Origin: [Clostridium] symbiosum
Lineage (GTDB): Bacteria > Bacillota > Clostridia > Lachnospirales > Lachnospiraceae
DNA: 64,000 nucleotides
Direction: 5' to 3'
Assembly: GCA_036419695.1 (NCBI GenBank)
Contig: CP143946.1
Span: 3,776,001 to 3,840,000, forward strand
Below, one piece after another: positions 27,259 through 35,926 of this stretch. Numbering within the stretch: position 1 is the first letter of the stretch; every line of letters starts with the position of its first letter. A program made the translations under genes and the position numbers. Under the pieces are notes generated by a model. The model had not been told where the DNA came from, did not search any database, and was given only the letters and a program-made list of their open reading frames with translations.

Positions 27259-27723
27259 TTAAAATTCCCGTTTACACCGATTACAAACTCTTTTAACTTT
27301 TCCGCTTCCTATAAAGCCAGTAAGTAGACCGTAACCTCGGTTCATAAGTGTGTATTCTGTGCTAAAGCAATAAGGGCAACTGATAGGTGGCTCTTCCTGG
27401 GCTGGGGCAAATGCGTCTGGGATGTAGGTGCGTAGGATTTCTTTCGCTTTATCTGAGCCATTAGCATCTCTCGGTGGTGCTTTAAATTCTTTTATCACTT
27501 CAAATTCTTCTGGATATAATGGCATTTTATCCCACAGAGACAAACCTCCACACTCCTTATTTTTTAAATACCACCACGTAACCCATCCCGGATGCTCATC
27601 CTCTCCACGCTGGACATCATCTCCACTTAAATCAGCGCCACATACTGGACATATAGTTGCATCACCTAATATTTCCTCTTTAAAAATTGTTCCACATGAT
27701 TCACAAATTATTTTTCTTCCCAT
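27259..27723 (-). CDS. Double zinc-ribbon protein, copy 1
   Basis: 154 residues, same design as the next gene: N-terminal ribbon CESCGTIFKEE...CPVCGADLSGDD, a DEHPGWVTWWYLKNKECGG linker and the C-terminal ribbon CPYCFSTEYTLMNRGY...VCNRCKREF. The first third has drifted from copy 2 while residues from FKAPPRDANGSDKAKEILRT onward are almost identical, which points to gene conversion or domain-level duplication. It is the first of three tandem copies. Confidence 0.75.
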   Translation of the reverse strand: MGRKIICESCGTIFKEEILGDATICPVCGADLSGDDVQRGEDEHPGWVTWWYLKNKECGGLSLWDKMPLYPEEFEVIKEFKAPPRDANGSDKAKEILRTYIPDAFAPAQEEPPISCPYCFSTEYTLMNRGYGLLTGFIGSGKVKRVCNRCKREF

Positions 27724-27961
27724 TATATCGCCCCTCCTAATTTACTGTTTATGAATGACAATTCAAACAATTATTCTCACTTCAGCCGTCATACCTGATT
27801 TTATCTCTGGTTTTGTACGAACCCACATTCTTTTTCTATATCGTACCATATTTTACTATTTATATCTATGTTTTATACCCTGTTTACGATAATGCATGTA
27901 CAACAAAACAACAAAGCCGGTCATTATTTTTCATAGGAATTTTTGGCGATATGCCTTTGAT
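27724..27961. other. AT-rich intergenic stretch
   Basis: No gene. It is the probable promoter region of the zinc-ribbon array; no clear -35/-10 pair found. Confidence 0.4.
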
Positions 27962-28135
27962 TTAATTACAAAGATATTTTTCTAATTTTTCAAAAAGATA
28001 GTCATAAAGATCGAGCTTTCCATTTCGGAATTTTGATAACACTGTTATACAGATTCCCGTCTCCTGCGCAATAAATAACTGTTTTTCCCTCTTCAGCCTC
28101 TCGTTATAGAGAGTTCTTAATTCTTCCTGAGTCAT
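27962..28135 (-). CDS. Small HTH protein (57 aa)
   Basis: The frame reads MTQEELRTLYNERLKREKQ, then LFIAQETGICITVLSKFRNG, then KLDLYDYLFEKLEKYLCN. The middle is an XRE-like helix-turn-helix: IAQETGI, turn, VLSKFRNGK. A GGAGG lies 5 bases before the ATG at 28135; a second ATG at 28138 is too close to it. The gene sits 128 bases behind the polymerase-like gene on the same strand and is a candidate element regulator. Confidence 0.7.
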   Translation of the reverse strand: MTQEELRTLYNERLKREKQLFIAQETGICITVLSKFRNGKLDLYDYLFEKLEKYLCN

Positions 28136-28262
28136 CATATCCTCCTTTCCTTTTCATATGAATCTTTTTATTCCAAAAGCTCCCCCAACGATCTCCCAAC
28201 CATGCATAACCATGGCAATAAGTTCCCTTCGCCTTCCCTCCATAGGCAGAGATTGAATTTCC

Positions 28263-31103
28263 TTATTTTTCAGCGCTTTCCCCATTTTTTCGTGGACTTT
28301 TTTCCGTTTTTTTAAAGCAATTTAAAAATTTATCTTTATCTTTGTCATATAATGTAATCAGCAAATCATCTCTTAAATACTCGTTTCCCGATTTAAAAGC
28401 AAACTCCAGTAAAGCATACATTGTGTCCGATGTTATCGTGATGTTTTTTATCCTGTCCGTCAAAATATTAAATTCGTTCATACGCTCGTCATAATATGTT
28501 TCGTTCGCACCATCGAGTTTACCAACTATTTCACTGTATTCATTTACTAAATCTATCATTTTTTTGCACTGTTTTCTGTCTGAATTCGCTTTATTCCCTC
28601 TATTTTCAAAAATGGGTTTCACTCCATATACACTTTCTTTATATGTTTTTGTATTTGTCTCCTTATAGACTCTCTTATCCAGAATATCCTTATCAAGAAT
28701 GCGGTACAAAATGTCCATCGGGCAATTAAAAAATTCAACTTCCTCCTCTTTTATGTTCAATTTTTTCTTTTTCTTTTTATTATTATACTTTTGAACTTCC
28801 GCGTAAAAAACGGGATACTTCCTGTACCGTTCCATACATTGCATTTTATTGAGTCTCAATAGTTCAGAACCGATATTTATTTTATAACTCTTTTTTGCCG
28901 AATCGATGGCTACTTGGGCCAGCACACTGCAAATAATAAATATGTCTTCCAGTTCACGGTTATTGCAGCCCTCATCAAAATAATAACTCAAAGCCAACTG
29001 CGCGATATTGCTTGCGACCCCCACATGATATTGTGCAGACGATATGGCAGAATCCATTTTTGCATAAGAAAGCATACTTTTATCGTATTCACCAGTGGAA
29101 TCGGGATGGATACTATTTATAATCGTAGGATATTCTATGTATGCCTTTTTAGCTAATGTAACCATTTCCTCCTGATTTGTTACAAAAATACTGTCACTGT
29201 CCAAATCCTGTCCGTTCAATCTGCACTGGACATCCGTTTCGATCCCATTGATTACAATTACACTGTTTCCCAAATTCGGAAAATATCTTATCAATCTGGG
29301 AGGATATACATTTATCAAGTGTATAATATTGTTCGGAGAATTGTGCGGAGAGCGAAAACCCGCCATTCTTTCATTCGCTTCAAACCGGGAAGTATAACAC
29401 TGTATTCCTTCCCTAAGCTGGTTAAAACAGTTTTCATCGATGAAATTTTGTCCTGTAACCTTCATAAGCATGGCAACCGGATTTCCGCATATCGTCAAGT
29501 TATCTCCTACTTGTAATAACTTTCCTAATTTCAGCCTTTTCTTGAATTCACTTATTCTTTTATCTTTTTTACATTTAAAATACTCCATAAATCGAAATTC
29601 GTCGTTCCACCGGTACAAGGCGCCCAATACGTTATAGATGCTGTATTTTGCAGTACCTTCCATTTCCAGATAATCAACAAAAAAATCATCGTCGAGTTTA
29701 AGCCTGTTACAAAACTCCGTACTTACTTCCGCAATTTTTCTAAGGACATTTTCATCCTTTGTCAGTAATGTATTGTTTATCTGAAAGGAAACTCTCTGTA
29801 ATCTTCCATATTTACTGCTGTGTCCCGTTTTTACAACACCAAACAGTTCTCCATCTTTTTTCATAAACTTTTCATAATAGCGGAAAGCCTCAGCGGCATC
29901 CCCCGTTTTGCTCATCAGATCGATAAATTTGAACCATTTCAAGGAGTTCTCTGTTATAATTACCTTAATATCTGTTATTTTTATCTTGCGTCCCAACATG
30001 TCCGTCGCACATGCAGTATCGTAACCGCGGCCGTAGTAGTCTCTAAAATATTCCTGGACATTTCCTCTAAAAAGGCACGATTTAAAGAAATGGCTTCTAC
30101 AGTAAATAAAACCGTTTTTATCATCAGGAAAAATAGATTCATCTATCAATCCCATTCCGTCCCACAAAATATTCGTCATTTCTGTTTGTTCGTTATCCCT
30201 TTCAACATAACACTCATTTTTGTAATGCGGTATGGCTTGTACGGGACATTGTCCGATGGGGATTCCATGCTCTGCAAGAGCGCGGTCCGTCTGTTTTATC
30301 ATAGTCAAATTTGGATTCTTTTTAGCCTTTTTGCTATAAAATGTATAACCCAGGAGATTAATATCATTTTCAAAGGCGGTATAATCTTTTTTATATTTTA
30401 TACGCTCTGTTTCTCTTATTTTAACTGATACTGCCTTCTTTTGTACCGAGACCTCCTGATCTTCAACTACAAAAATGTTTTCTAAAGGAATGTGTATAAA
30501 ATCAATTGCTGTGGCGGTAATTAACGGCGCATAGGCTGACATTTCAACAATCTTTGCGCCTTTTTTATCCGGCATTTTATTCCATAACCCCATGGTAATA
30601 TAGTTTAACGTCTTTGTATACAATTCATCTCTGATAAAAATGCACTGTCCCTCTTTCGCTTTGCCCGGATTTCTCATAAGCATACGATATAACACGAATA
30701 ATTCCTCCGCATTTCTGCCCGTCTCAGAATGATAAGTAATCCAGGGAATCATTGCTCCATTTTGGTAATAATGTGCTCTTAACTCCTGTGCCGTTTTCGC
30801 GGATTTTATTTTATCCGGATCTGAAGCATCCATGTCGACTCCCCAATCAAATTTCATTACAACAAAATCCCGGCTAAATCCTTTCTTATTTACAGTTACA
30901 CCATGTTTGAAAACAAACCGGGAAAATAAACTGCTGTTTATCACCGCATTTCCAAAATCAATATAAGGTTCTTTATACTCTAATATATAGTTATCATTTT
31001 CTTTTTTCCTTTTTGCAGGAAATTTATATCCATTGTTATATCGGTATAAACTTGCCGCCTGAACACTTTTTATACGGATTGCACCATTCTCTTTTCTTTG
31101 CAC
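28263..31103 (-). CDS. Single-chain RNA polymerase-like protein (YonO/QDE-1-like double-psi barrel family)
   Basis: 946 residues counted from the GTG at 31103 (AGGAGG 12 bases upstream); the open frame runs to a TTG at 31187, which sits against a terminator. The catalytic signature is NGQDLDSDSIFVTNQ at 631-645, a D-x-D-S-D form of the D-x-D-G-D metal triad (Asp633, 635, 637; bases 29190-29207). Around it, in the order expected for this superfamily, are VGDNLTICGNPVAML (532-546), GFRSPHNSPNNI (582-593), SAQYHVGVASNIAQLALSYY (689-708) and QVAIDSAKKSYKI (730-742), the last like the VDxxKxG motif of QDE-1-type polymerases. The N-terminal 500 residues match nothing I know. It would make RNA from DNA or RNA. 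Gly-to-Ser in the triad is unusual; the three Asp are kept. Confidence 0.72.
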   Translation of the reverse strand: MQRKENGAIRIKSVQAASLYRYNNGYKFPAKRKKENDNYILEYKEPYIDFGNAVINSSLFSRFVFKHGVTVNKKGFSRDFVVMKFDWGVDMDASDPDKIKSAKTAQELRAHYYQNGAMIPWITYHSETGRNAEELFVLYRMLMRNPGKAKEGQCIFIRDELYTKTLNYITMGLWNKMPDKKGAKIVEMSAYAPLITATAIDFIHIPLENIFVVEDQEVSVQKKAVSVKIRETERIKYKKDYTAFENDINLLGYTFYSKKAKKNPNLTMIKQTDRALAEHGIPIGQCPVQAIPHYKNECYVERDNEQTEMTNILWDGMGLIDESIFPDDKNGFIYCRSHFFKSCLFRGNVQEYFRDYYGRGYDTACATDMLGRKIKITDIKVIITENSLKWFKFIDLMSKTGDAAEAFRYYEKFMKKDGELFGVVKTGHSSKYGRLQRVSFQINNTLLTKDENVLRKIAEVSTEFCNRLKLDDDFFVDYLEMEGTAKYSIYNVLGALYRWNDEFRFMEYFKCKKDKRISEFKKRLKLGKLLQVGDNLTICGNPVAMLMKVTGQNFIDENCFNQLREGIQCYTSRFEANERMAGFRSPHNSPNNIIHLINVYPPRLIRYFPNLGNSVIVINGIETDVQCRLNGQDLDSDSIFVTNQEEMVTLAKKAYIEYPTIINSIHPDSTGEYDKSMLSYAKMDSAISSAQYHVGVASNIAQLALSYYFDEGCNNRELEDIFIICSVLAQVAIDSAKKSYKINIGSELLRLNKMQCMERYRKYPVFYAEVQKYNNKKKKKKLNIKEEEVEFFNCPMDILYRILDKDILDKRVYKETNTKTYKESVYGVKPIFENRGNKANSDRKQCKKMIDLVNEYSEIVGKLDGANETYYDERMNEFNILTDRIKNITITSDTMYALLEFAFKSGNEYLRDDLLITLYDKDKDKFLNCFKKTEKSPRKNGESAEK

Positions 31104-31193
31104 TTTGATAATTGTCCTCCTGTTTTTATCTATATTACTTATTTCTCCATTCAAAAAGGATTTCTTGTAAAATAAGCAAGGAGTCAATTACAA

Positions 31194-31223
31194 TACAAAA
31201 AAACCACCCCTCAAAGAGAAGTG
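31194..31223 (-). terminator. Minus-strand intrinsic terminator ahead of the polymerase gene
   Basis: On the minus strand CCACTTCTC pairs with GAGGGGTGG (two G-U pairs) around TTT, followed by seven T's. It ends transcription coming from the hairpin block, so the polymerase gene needs its own promoter downstream. Confidence 0.75.
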
Positions 31224-31468
31224 GCCAGCTTGTCGACAAACTATATTTTCCTTATATCAGGAGTTTGAGGGTGTAACCCTCATTTCAAATCACGTAGGTG
31301 GAATTCAGTTCCGCCGTAGTGCTGAACTGCCGATTTCTAGGGGCTTTAGCCCTTGCGCGAGGAAATCGGCAGTTCTTCCTTTGGTGACTAGAATTTATGG
31401 CGTTATGCCATAAATTCTACGGAGTGGCGACTTTGTCGACACTCTGACCACCCCTCAAAGAGAAGTGG
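31203..31468 (-). ncRNA. Structured hairpin block bounded by a 22-bp direct repeat (candidate ncRNA or recombination site)
   Basis: Identical 22-bp copies lie at 31203-31224 and 31447-31468. Between them are palindrome TTGTCGACAA (31230-31239), hairpin 31266-31282 (7 bp), 31297-31315 (7 bp), 31324-31375 (14-bp perfect stem with an inner 7-bp hairpin), 31389-31419 (13-bp perfect stem) and 31422-31444 (10 bp, one mismatch). Strand is set by the terminator at its minus-strand 3' end. No open frame crosses it. Confidence 0.6.
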
Positions 31469-31519
31469 TTGGTTAAATATTATTTGTTCATCAACCTAAC
31501 GGCTCATGTATCTTTATGT

Positions 31520-32488
31520 CTATCTTCCGCATGGTACGGTATGAACCACATGTTCCGGCTCTTTCCCATCCGCAAAATCAACAATATCCTTCACCAGCAT
31601 CGGAATAATCGTTTCCCCTATATCGGCCGTGCCTCCGCCCACATGGGGAGTAACCACAATATTGGGGTTTTCAAGCAGTTCATGTCCCTGGGGCAGGGGT
31701 TCCTGCTCTACGCAGTCCAGTCCGGCTCCCTTAAGTTTCCCGCATGCGACGGCCGCGGCAAGAGCGTGGTCGTCCACCAGGCCGCCCCTGGCGGCATTGA
31801 TCAGGATCGCCCCGTCCTTCATCCGGGCAATCTCCTCTCCGCCTATCATGTGGTGGTTACTGTCCGTCAGAGGAATATGGAGGCTTATAATATCGGACGT
31901 CTTAAGCAGAGTATCAAAGGAAACACATTTCATCCGGTACTCTTCTTCCATCTCTGGGGAGAGACGGAAGGTATCAAAATACTGCACCTCTGCTCCAAAA
32001 CTCTGTACCCTTTTCGCCACCTGGCGGCCGATATTGCCGCCGCCCACAATCCCCACCAGCTTATGATTCAGGGAAACGGAATCATTGATAAATGTATTCT
32101 TGCTCCAGCTTCCTCTGCCCAGACTTTCCGTATGGCACAGTAATTTTCTGCCCACGGCCAGCATCATCAGGACGCTCAGCTCCGCTACGGCCGCCGCATT
32201 TGCTCCCGGCGTGTTTGTGACGAGCACTCCATGCTCTGTCGCCGCCCCGGTGTCCACCGAATCGTAGCCGGCTCCCCAGCGCATAATCATTTTTAAATTT
32301 TTATTTCTTTCAATGACCTCTCTCGGAGCTTTAAAAACGCGCAGTATCATAATTTCCGCGTCTGTCATTGTTTTGTAGGCTTCCTCCGTATCTACCCGGA
32401 CTACCTCAAACCGTTCCTCCGGGAGGGCCTTACGGACCGCCTCATATGTATTTGTGGGATAGTTTCCCGCAAGAACTACCTTTATCAT
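31520..32488 (-). CDS. D-2-hydroxyacid dehydrogenase (phosphoglycerate dehydrogenase-like)
   Basis: NAD-dependent dehydrogenase of about 322 residues. Rossmann motif GIVGGGNIGRQVAKRVQSFG with the acidic residue in QYFDTFRL, catalytic Arg in INAARGGLVDD, Glu in EQEPLP and His in VTPHVGGGT. AGGAGA is 6 bases before the ATG at 32488; an in-frame ATG at 32506 also exists. No ACT domain, so a catabolic hydroxyacid or hydroxypyruvate role fits better than serine synthesis. Last gene of the cluster under the LysR regulator, beside an aldolase that would release a 2-keto or hydroxyacid. Confidence 0.9.
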   Translation of the reverse strand: MIKVVLAGNYPTNTYEAVRKALPEERFEVVRVDTEEAYKTMTDAEIMILRVFKAPREVIERNKNLKMIMRWGAGYDSVDTGAATEHGVLVTNTPGANAAAVAELSVLMMLAVGRKLLCHTESLGRGSWSKNTFINDSVSLNHKLVGIVGGGNIGRQVAKRVQSFGAEVQYFDTFRLSPEMEEEYRMKCVSFDTLLKTSDIISLHIPLTDSNHHMIGGEEIARMKDGAILINAARGGLVDDHALAAAVACGKLKGAGLDCVEQEPLPQGHELLENPNIVVTPHVGGGTADIGETIIPMLVKDIVDFADGKEPEHVVHTVPCGR

Positions 32489-32528
32489 ATCATTCTCCTG
32501 TTCCATATACTTCCATCCTATTTTCCAG

Positions 32529-33542
32529 TTATCTCATATCCTGTTTCAGCGTATCGGCAATCTCTGCTATGAGAGCTTCCGACGGTTTCTTTTTATCAAT
32601 TGCGGACACCTTTACAATCAACTGGTACAGATTCACCTGTTTTTCCTCCGCCACTTTCCTGAACAGCTTTATAAAGCTGGAATGGCAGCCCGAAAATCCG
32701 AGGGTGAGATCCAGAGGCGTTACAGGATTGTGGTAATTATACGGCTCCATGGCAGGCTGCAGGCGCTTTTCAATAAAATCCAGCATTCCATAGAGATCAA
32801 TTTCTTCCATTTGTCCACACCGCTGCATCATCGCCGTGCAAATCTCCGTAGCGAGATTTCCGGCGCTTCTCGCCATTCCCATCAGACCGCAGTCCAATAT
32901 TGCCGCTCCGTTCTGGTAAGCCGCCATTGCATTCGCCGCCGAAAGTCCCAGATTGTTGTGGCCGTGAAACGCCACAGGAATTGATACGGCGTCTGCCAGC
33001 TTTTCCGTATAAACGGCCACCTCATCCGGCAGCATCGTACCGGCGGAATCCATAATCGTAATCTCGTCCAGACCTGCCGCCTCCAGCTTTTTGCCCTCTT
33101 CCGCTAGCTCTGTGGGGTTTAAAAGGTATGCTTTCATGGAAGAATAGAACGCTTTTAAATTATTTTTCTTAATATCTTTTATTGCCTGGAGGGAAATATC
33201 GGCATCTCCTGCATCCGCTCCGACCCGCAGAAAAGAAAGTCCTTTTTCCGCTGCCAGTACCACGTTCTTTTCACGGTAGCGGTTGGCATTTAAAAACATG
33301 CCCAGTTCCGAAGAGCGCCCTTTATATTTTTCCGCAATGTCCAGATATTCCTGATCCGTCAATGCATCCGTAAACCCGGCTACCTCATAGGCTCCGATTC
33401 CTCCGGTGTTCCCAAATTCGATAATCGGAACATGACAGGCCGTCAGGCCGTCCAGAACCATGTCTGTTATTTCTGCTGAAAACCCTTTTCCCACCACATT
33501 TGCCCCATCTCTGAGCGTACAGTCCATTAATTTAATCTTCAT
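32529..33542 (-). CDS. HMG-CoA lyase-like / DmpG-type aldolase
   Basis: TIM-barrel carbon-carbon lyase, 337 residues. The N-terminal metal motif LMDCTLRDGANVVG, central ITIMDSAGTMLPDEV and the metal-binding pair VAFHGHNNLGLSAANAMAA are those of the HMGL-like family (4-hydroxy-2-oxovalerate aldolase, isopropylmalate synthase). The C-terminal communication domain of DmpG is short but present. The substrate cannot be read from sequence; neighbours (amidohydrolase, organic-anion carriers, hydroxyacid dehydrogenase) suggest breakdown of a small hydroxy-keto acid. Confidence 0.85.
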   Translation of the reverse strand: MKIKLMDCTLRDGANVVGKGFSAEITDMVLDGLTACHVPIIEFGNTGGIGAYEVAGFTDALTDQEYLDIAEKYKGRSSELGMFLNANRYREKNVVLAAEKGLSFLRVGADAGDADISLQAIKDIKKNNLKAFYSSMKAYLLNPTELAEEGKKLEAAGLDEITIMDSAGTMLPDEVAVYTEKLADAVSIPVAFHGHNNLGLSAANAMAAYQNGAAILDCGLMGMARSAGNLATEICTAMMQRCGQMEEIDLYGMLDFIEKRLQPAMEPYNYHNPVTPLDLTLGFSGCHSSFIKLFRKVAEEKQVNLYQLIVKVSAIDKKKPSEALIAEIADTLKQDMR

Positions 33543-33553
33543 TTTAAACCTCC

Positions 33554-33650
33554 CTGAATATGATCACTGAATATGACTACTGAATACAATTTCTGAATAC
33601 ATTTTATAAACAATTTCTGAATACATTTTCTGAATATAATTTCTGAATTA
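33554..33650. repeat. Degenerate tandem repeat between aldolase and carrier genes
   Basis: Seven or so short units around CTGAATA (A/C) with an ATTT spacer (e.g. ATTTCTGAATAC). They lie in the 5' leader of the aldolase gene. Confidence 0.6.
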
Positions 33651-33676
33651 ATCCAAATTCCTTTTTTCCCGTCTCC

Positions 33677-34464
33677 TTAAATCCGTCTCCTCTTTTTGTC
33701 AAACAGGATAATTCCTACAACGGCAAATCCAATCATAAGCGCTGCTCCCACGCCCATGGTCAGGGAGATTCCGGTCATTAACCAGACCGGGGCAAAACCT
33801 ACAAAGGAATCCTTCCAGCAGGTCAGGGTCGCATAAACGCCATGGGTGTCTCCCGCCGAGGAACAGGAATCCGGATCCACGGCCCGCACCAGCGCCAGAC
33901 CGGTGGAAGTGTTGCCGGTCGCGGCTCCGAATGCCATCATTGCTTTTTCAAACCACTCATGCTTGCAGAACCTGTTTGCCGTGATGAGAATAATCGGAAC
34001 GGTCAGGAGGCAAAGAGTAAGGTTGCGGCGGCAGCGCTTGCCGTCCCATGGCCGCCATGAAAGGAAAACACTCCCATAATTCCCCAGCCCTTCGGCAATC
34101 CGGGCCATATTTTAGACAGCAGGTATCCCAGCCCCGTTCCCACGCACATCTGCATTCCATAGGCCGTCATAGGCACACAAATATAATCCAGATAGGAGCC
34201 GATACGATCCCGGTTGAAGTTTACACCAAACACCAGAGACGCCATCACAATATCGATTAAAACGTTTGGAACCTTTGCATAAGTTTCCGGCACCGGAACC
34301 ACATTCAGAATCTGCGGCCCCAGTATCAGGATCACCAGCCCTCCAATCAGCGATGACGGCAAAAATAATTTTTGCAGCGGTTTGACATACTCCCTGATGA
34401 AAAATCCCAGTAACATGAACACCGCCAGCAGAAGCATGTCGTTACAAAATGTCCGAACAGTCAT
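33677..34464 (-). pseudogene. GltS-type sodium/carboxylate symporter, internally deleted
   Basis: The first frame (34003-34464) carries the N-terminal GltS half: LLLAVFMLLGFFIREYVKPL, PSSLIGGLVILILGPQIL, GIMGVFSFHGGHGTASA. It ends at a stop, and a second frame (33677 to about 34030) carries the C-terminal half: CLLTVPIILITANRF, MMAFGAATGNTSTGLALVRA, DTHGVYATLTCWKDSF. Family members have about 400-450 residues; only about 260 codons remain, so about 150-190 codons of the middle are gone and the frame has shifted at the joint (about 34010-34030). The rest of the operon is intact; the neighbouring YfcC-type carrier may have taken over transport. Confidence 0.82.
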
Positions 34465-34610
34465 TGTATTTCTCTCCTTTTCTCTTTGCTTAACTGGATC
34501 GTATCACGTTCTATAAACAATGTCTAACAGCATAATTTTAAGTTTTTCCCAATAATTATGTTGTGGTTAATATCCTGTTTTGTCTATACTCTTTGATTCC
34601 AAACGTCTAA

Positions 34611-34638
34611 AGCCCCGCTGCCTGATGACAGCGGGGCT
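34611..34638 (-). terminator. GC-rich hairpin behind the amidohydrolase gene's upstream spacer
   Basis: A 10-bp perfect stem AGCCCCGCTG/CAGCGGGGCT, 8-base loop, only a short TTT on the minus side. It lies between amidohydrolase and carrier genes and could be an attenuator. Confidence 0.5.
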
Positions 34639-34725
34639 GATACAAATACTGTCCCTGTCCGATACGTAAAACAAGATTTCTCTTTCCTATATCGCTTTAG
34701 ATATCTGTCTCTCTACTCTATAAAT

Positions 34726-35865
34726 TTACGCCGGAGCTCTGTATACCGTTTCCCCTTCCAGAACCGTCAGGAACGGACAGAGCATTTCCGAACCGGTTAC
34801 CGTGTCTCCCTGGACATCGGTAAACATGAATTCACCTTTTCTTCTCTCAAATACAGACAGGTTCGCCCTTGCGCCTTCCTTAAGGCAGCCGGTTTCCCCC
34901 TTCATTCCCATCCGTTCTGCCGGAAATGATGCGCAGCAGGCCGTCACCTGAGGCAGGGTCATCCCAAGCGCCATAAAACGCGACATCAGATAAGGGAGGG
35001 AAAAGGCCGGTTCATAGAGAAACGTATTTCTGGTAAAATCCCCTGAAATCAAATCCGGGAGGAGTCCCAGTTCCAATGCCTTTCTGGCGGTTTCATGGCC
35101 AAAATGACCCTTTCCGCATGCCGATTCCAGTATGATCCCCTTTTTCCTGGCCCTGATCATTTCACCGGACACACTGCCATTTTCCAGGATTCCCTTTTGC
35201 GGTGTGAACACGTGACAGAAAATGTCCCCTGGCCGCAGAATATCGATCAGTTCAGACAGTGAGCCCTGGAAATCGGGCATATGGGCTGAAAGTGGAAGCC
35301 CGCATGCATTTGCCGTCTCCACAGCGCCGCGCAGGGCATCGAAGCTGGTTGTATTGCTCTGTTTTGCAATCTCGCTGCTGATCCGTATCTTCAGGCCAAT
35401 GATTTGTTCCCGATGCGTATCGCACATTTTTAAAATCCTGCTTTTGTCAAAGTAAGCCGGGTTAATGTTCTCATTATGGCTTCCCAGACAGCTTAAACCT
35501 TCGGACGCCACGTTTAAGTACATTCTGCAGTTTCTCCGCTCCCGCTCCGTGAGGCTTTCCAGAAACGCTTCAAAATTGGATACTCCGGCGCTTCCCGCGT
35601 CCACGGCTCCGGTTACTCCGGTGGCCAGATAGGACGAGGCGTGAAGCGAGGTCAGGGTTCCTCCCGCGTAAAAATGGGCATGGAAGTCAATCAGTCCCGG
35701 CAGCACCGCCCTTCCCGATACATCTATCTCATGCAGGCCCCCCTCCCCGATGGAGGGAGCGATCTTTTCAATCCTGCCGTCCTTCACGCCAATATCTTCC
35801 GCAGCCCCGTCAAGACCATTTTCCGGATCGGTCAGCCGGCCGTTTCTCAAAATCAAATCATACAT
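34726..35865 (-). CDS. Amidohydrolase/deacetylase-family metallohydrolase
   Basis: 379 residues. N-terminal beta-sandwich strand DLILRNGRLTDPENGLDG, metal motif PGLIDFHAHFYAGG (HxH), second-shell His in PLSAHMPDF and CHVFTP, and the late Asp in DLISGDFTRN. This matches the EF_0837-like deacetylase branch of the amidohydrolase superfamily (often misnamed dihydroorotase). AAGGAGG upstream fixes the start at 35865; the frame from 35901 is longer. The cluster context suggests hydrolysis of an N-acyl or lactam substrate imported by the adjacent carrier. Confidence 0.86.
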   Translation of the reverse strand: MYDLILRNGRLTDPENGLDGAAEDIGVKDGRIEKIAPSIGEGGLHEIDVSGRAVLPGLIDFHAHFYAGGTLTSLHASSYLATGVTGAVDAGSAGVSNFEAFLESLTERERRNCRMYLNVASEGLSCLGSHNENINPAYFDKSRILKMCDTHREQIIGLKIRISSEIAKQSNTTSFDALRGAVETANACGLPLSAHMPDFQGSLSELIDILRPGDIFCHVFTPQKGILENGSVSGEMIRARKKGIILESACGKGHFGHETARKALELGLLPDLISGDFTRNTFLYEPAFSLPYLMSRFMALGMTLPQVTACCASFPAERMGMKGETGCLKEGARANLSVFERRKGEFMFTDVQGDTVTGSEMLCPFLTVLEGETVYRAPA

Positions 35866-35926
35866 CTTACGTCTCCTCCTTACCCGATATTTTCCCGTCA
35901 CACTCCTGTTTCGAAAGTTTCACTCG

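Noticed and set aside
31203..31468. CRISPR array
   Set aside because: There are only two repeat copies, and the DNA between them consists of hairpins rather than spacer-sized unique segments. No cas gene is in the window.
15482..31468. Direct duplication of the tRNA-Met 3' end as attL/attR
   Set aside because: I looked for the tRNA 3' sequence near 31.2-31.5 kb and did not find it, so the element's exact ends stay open.
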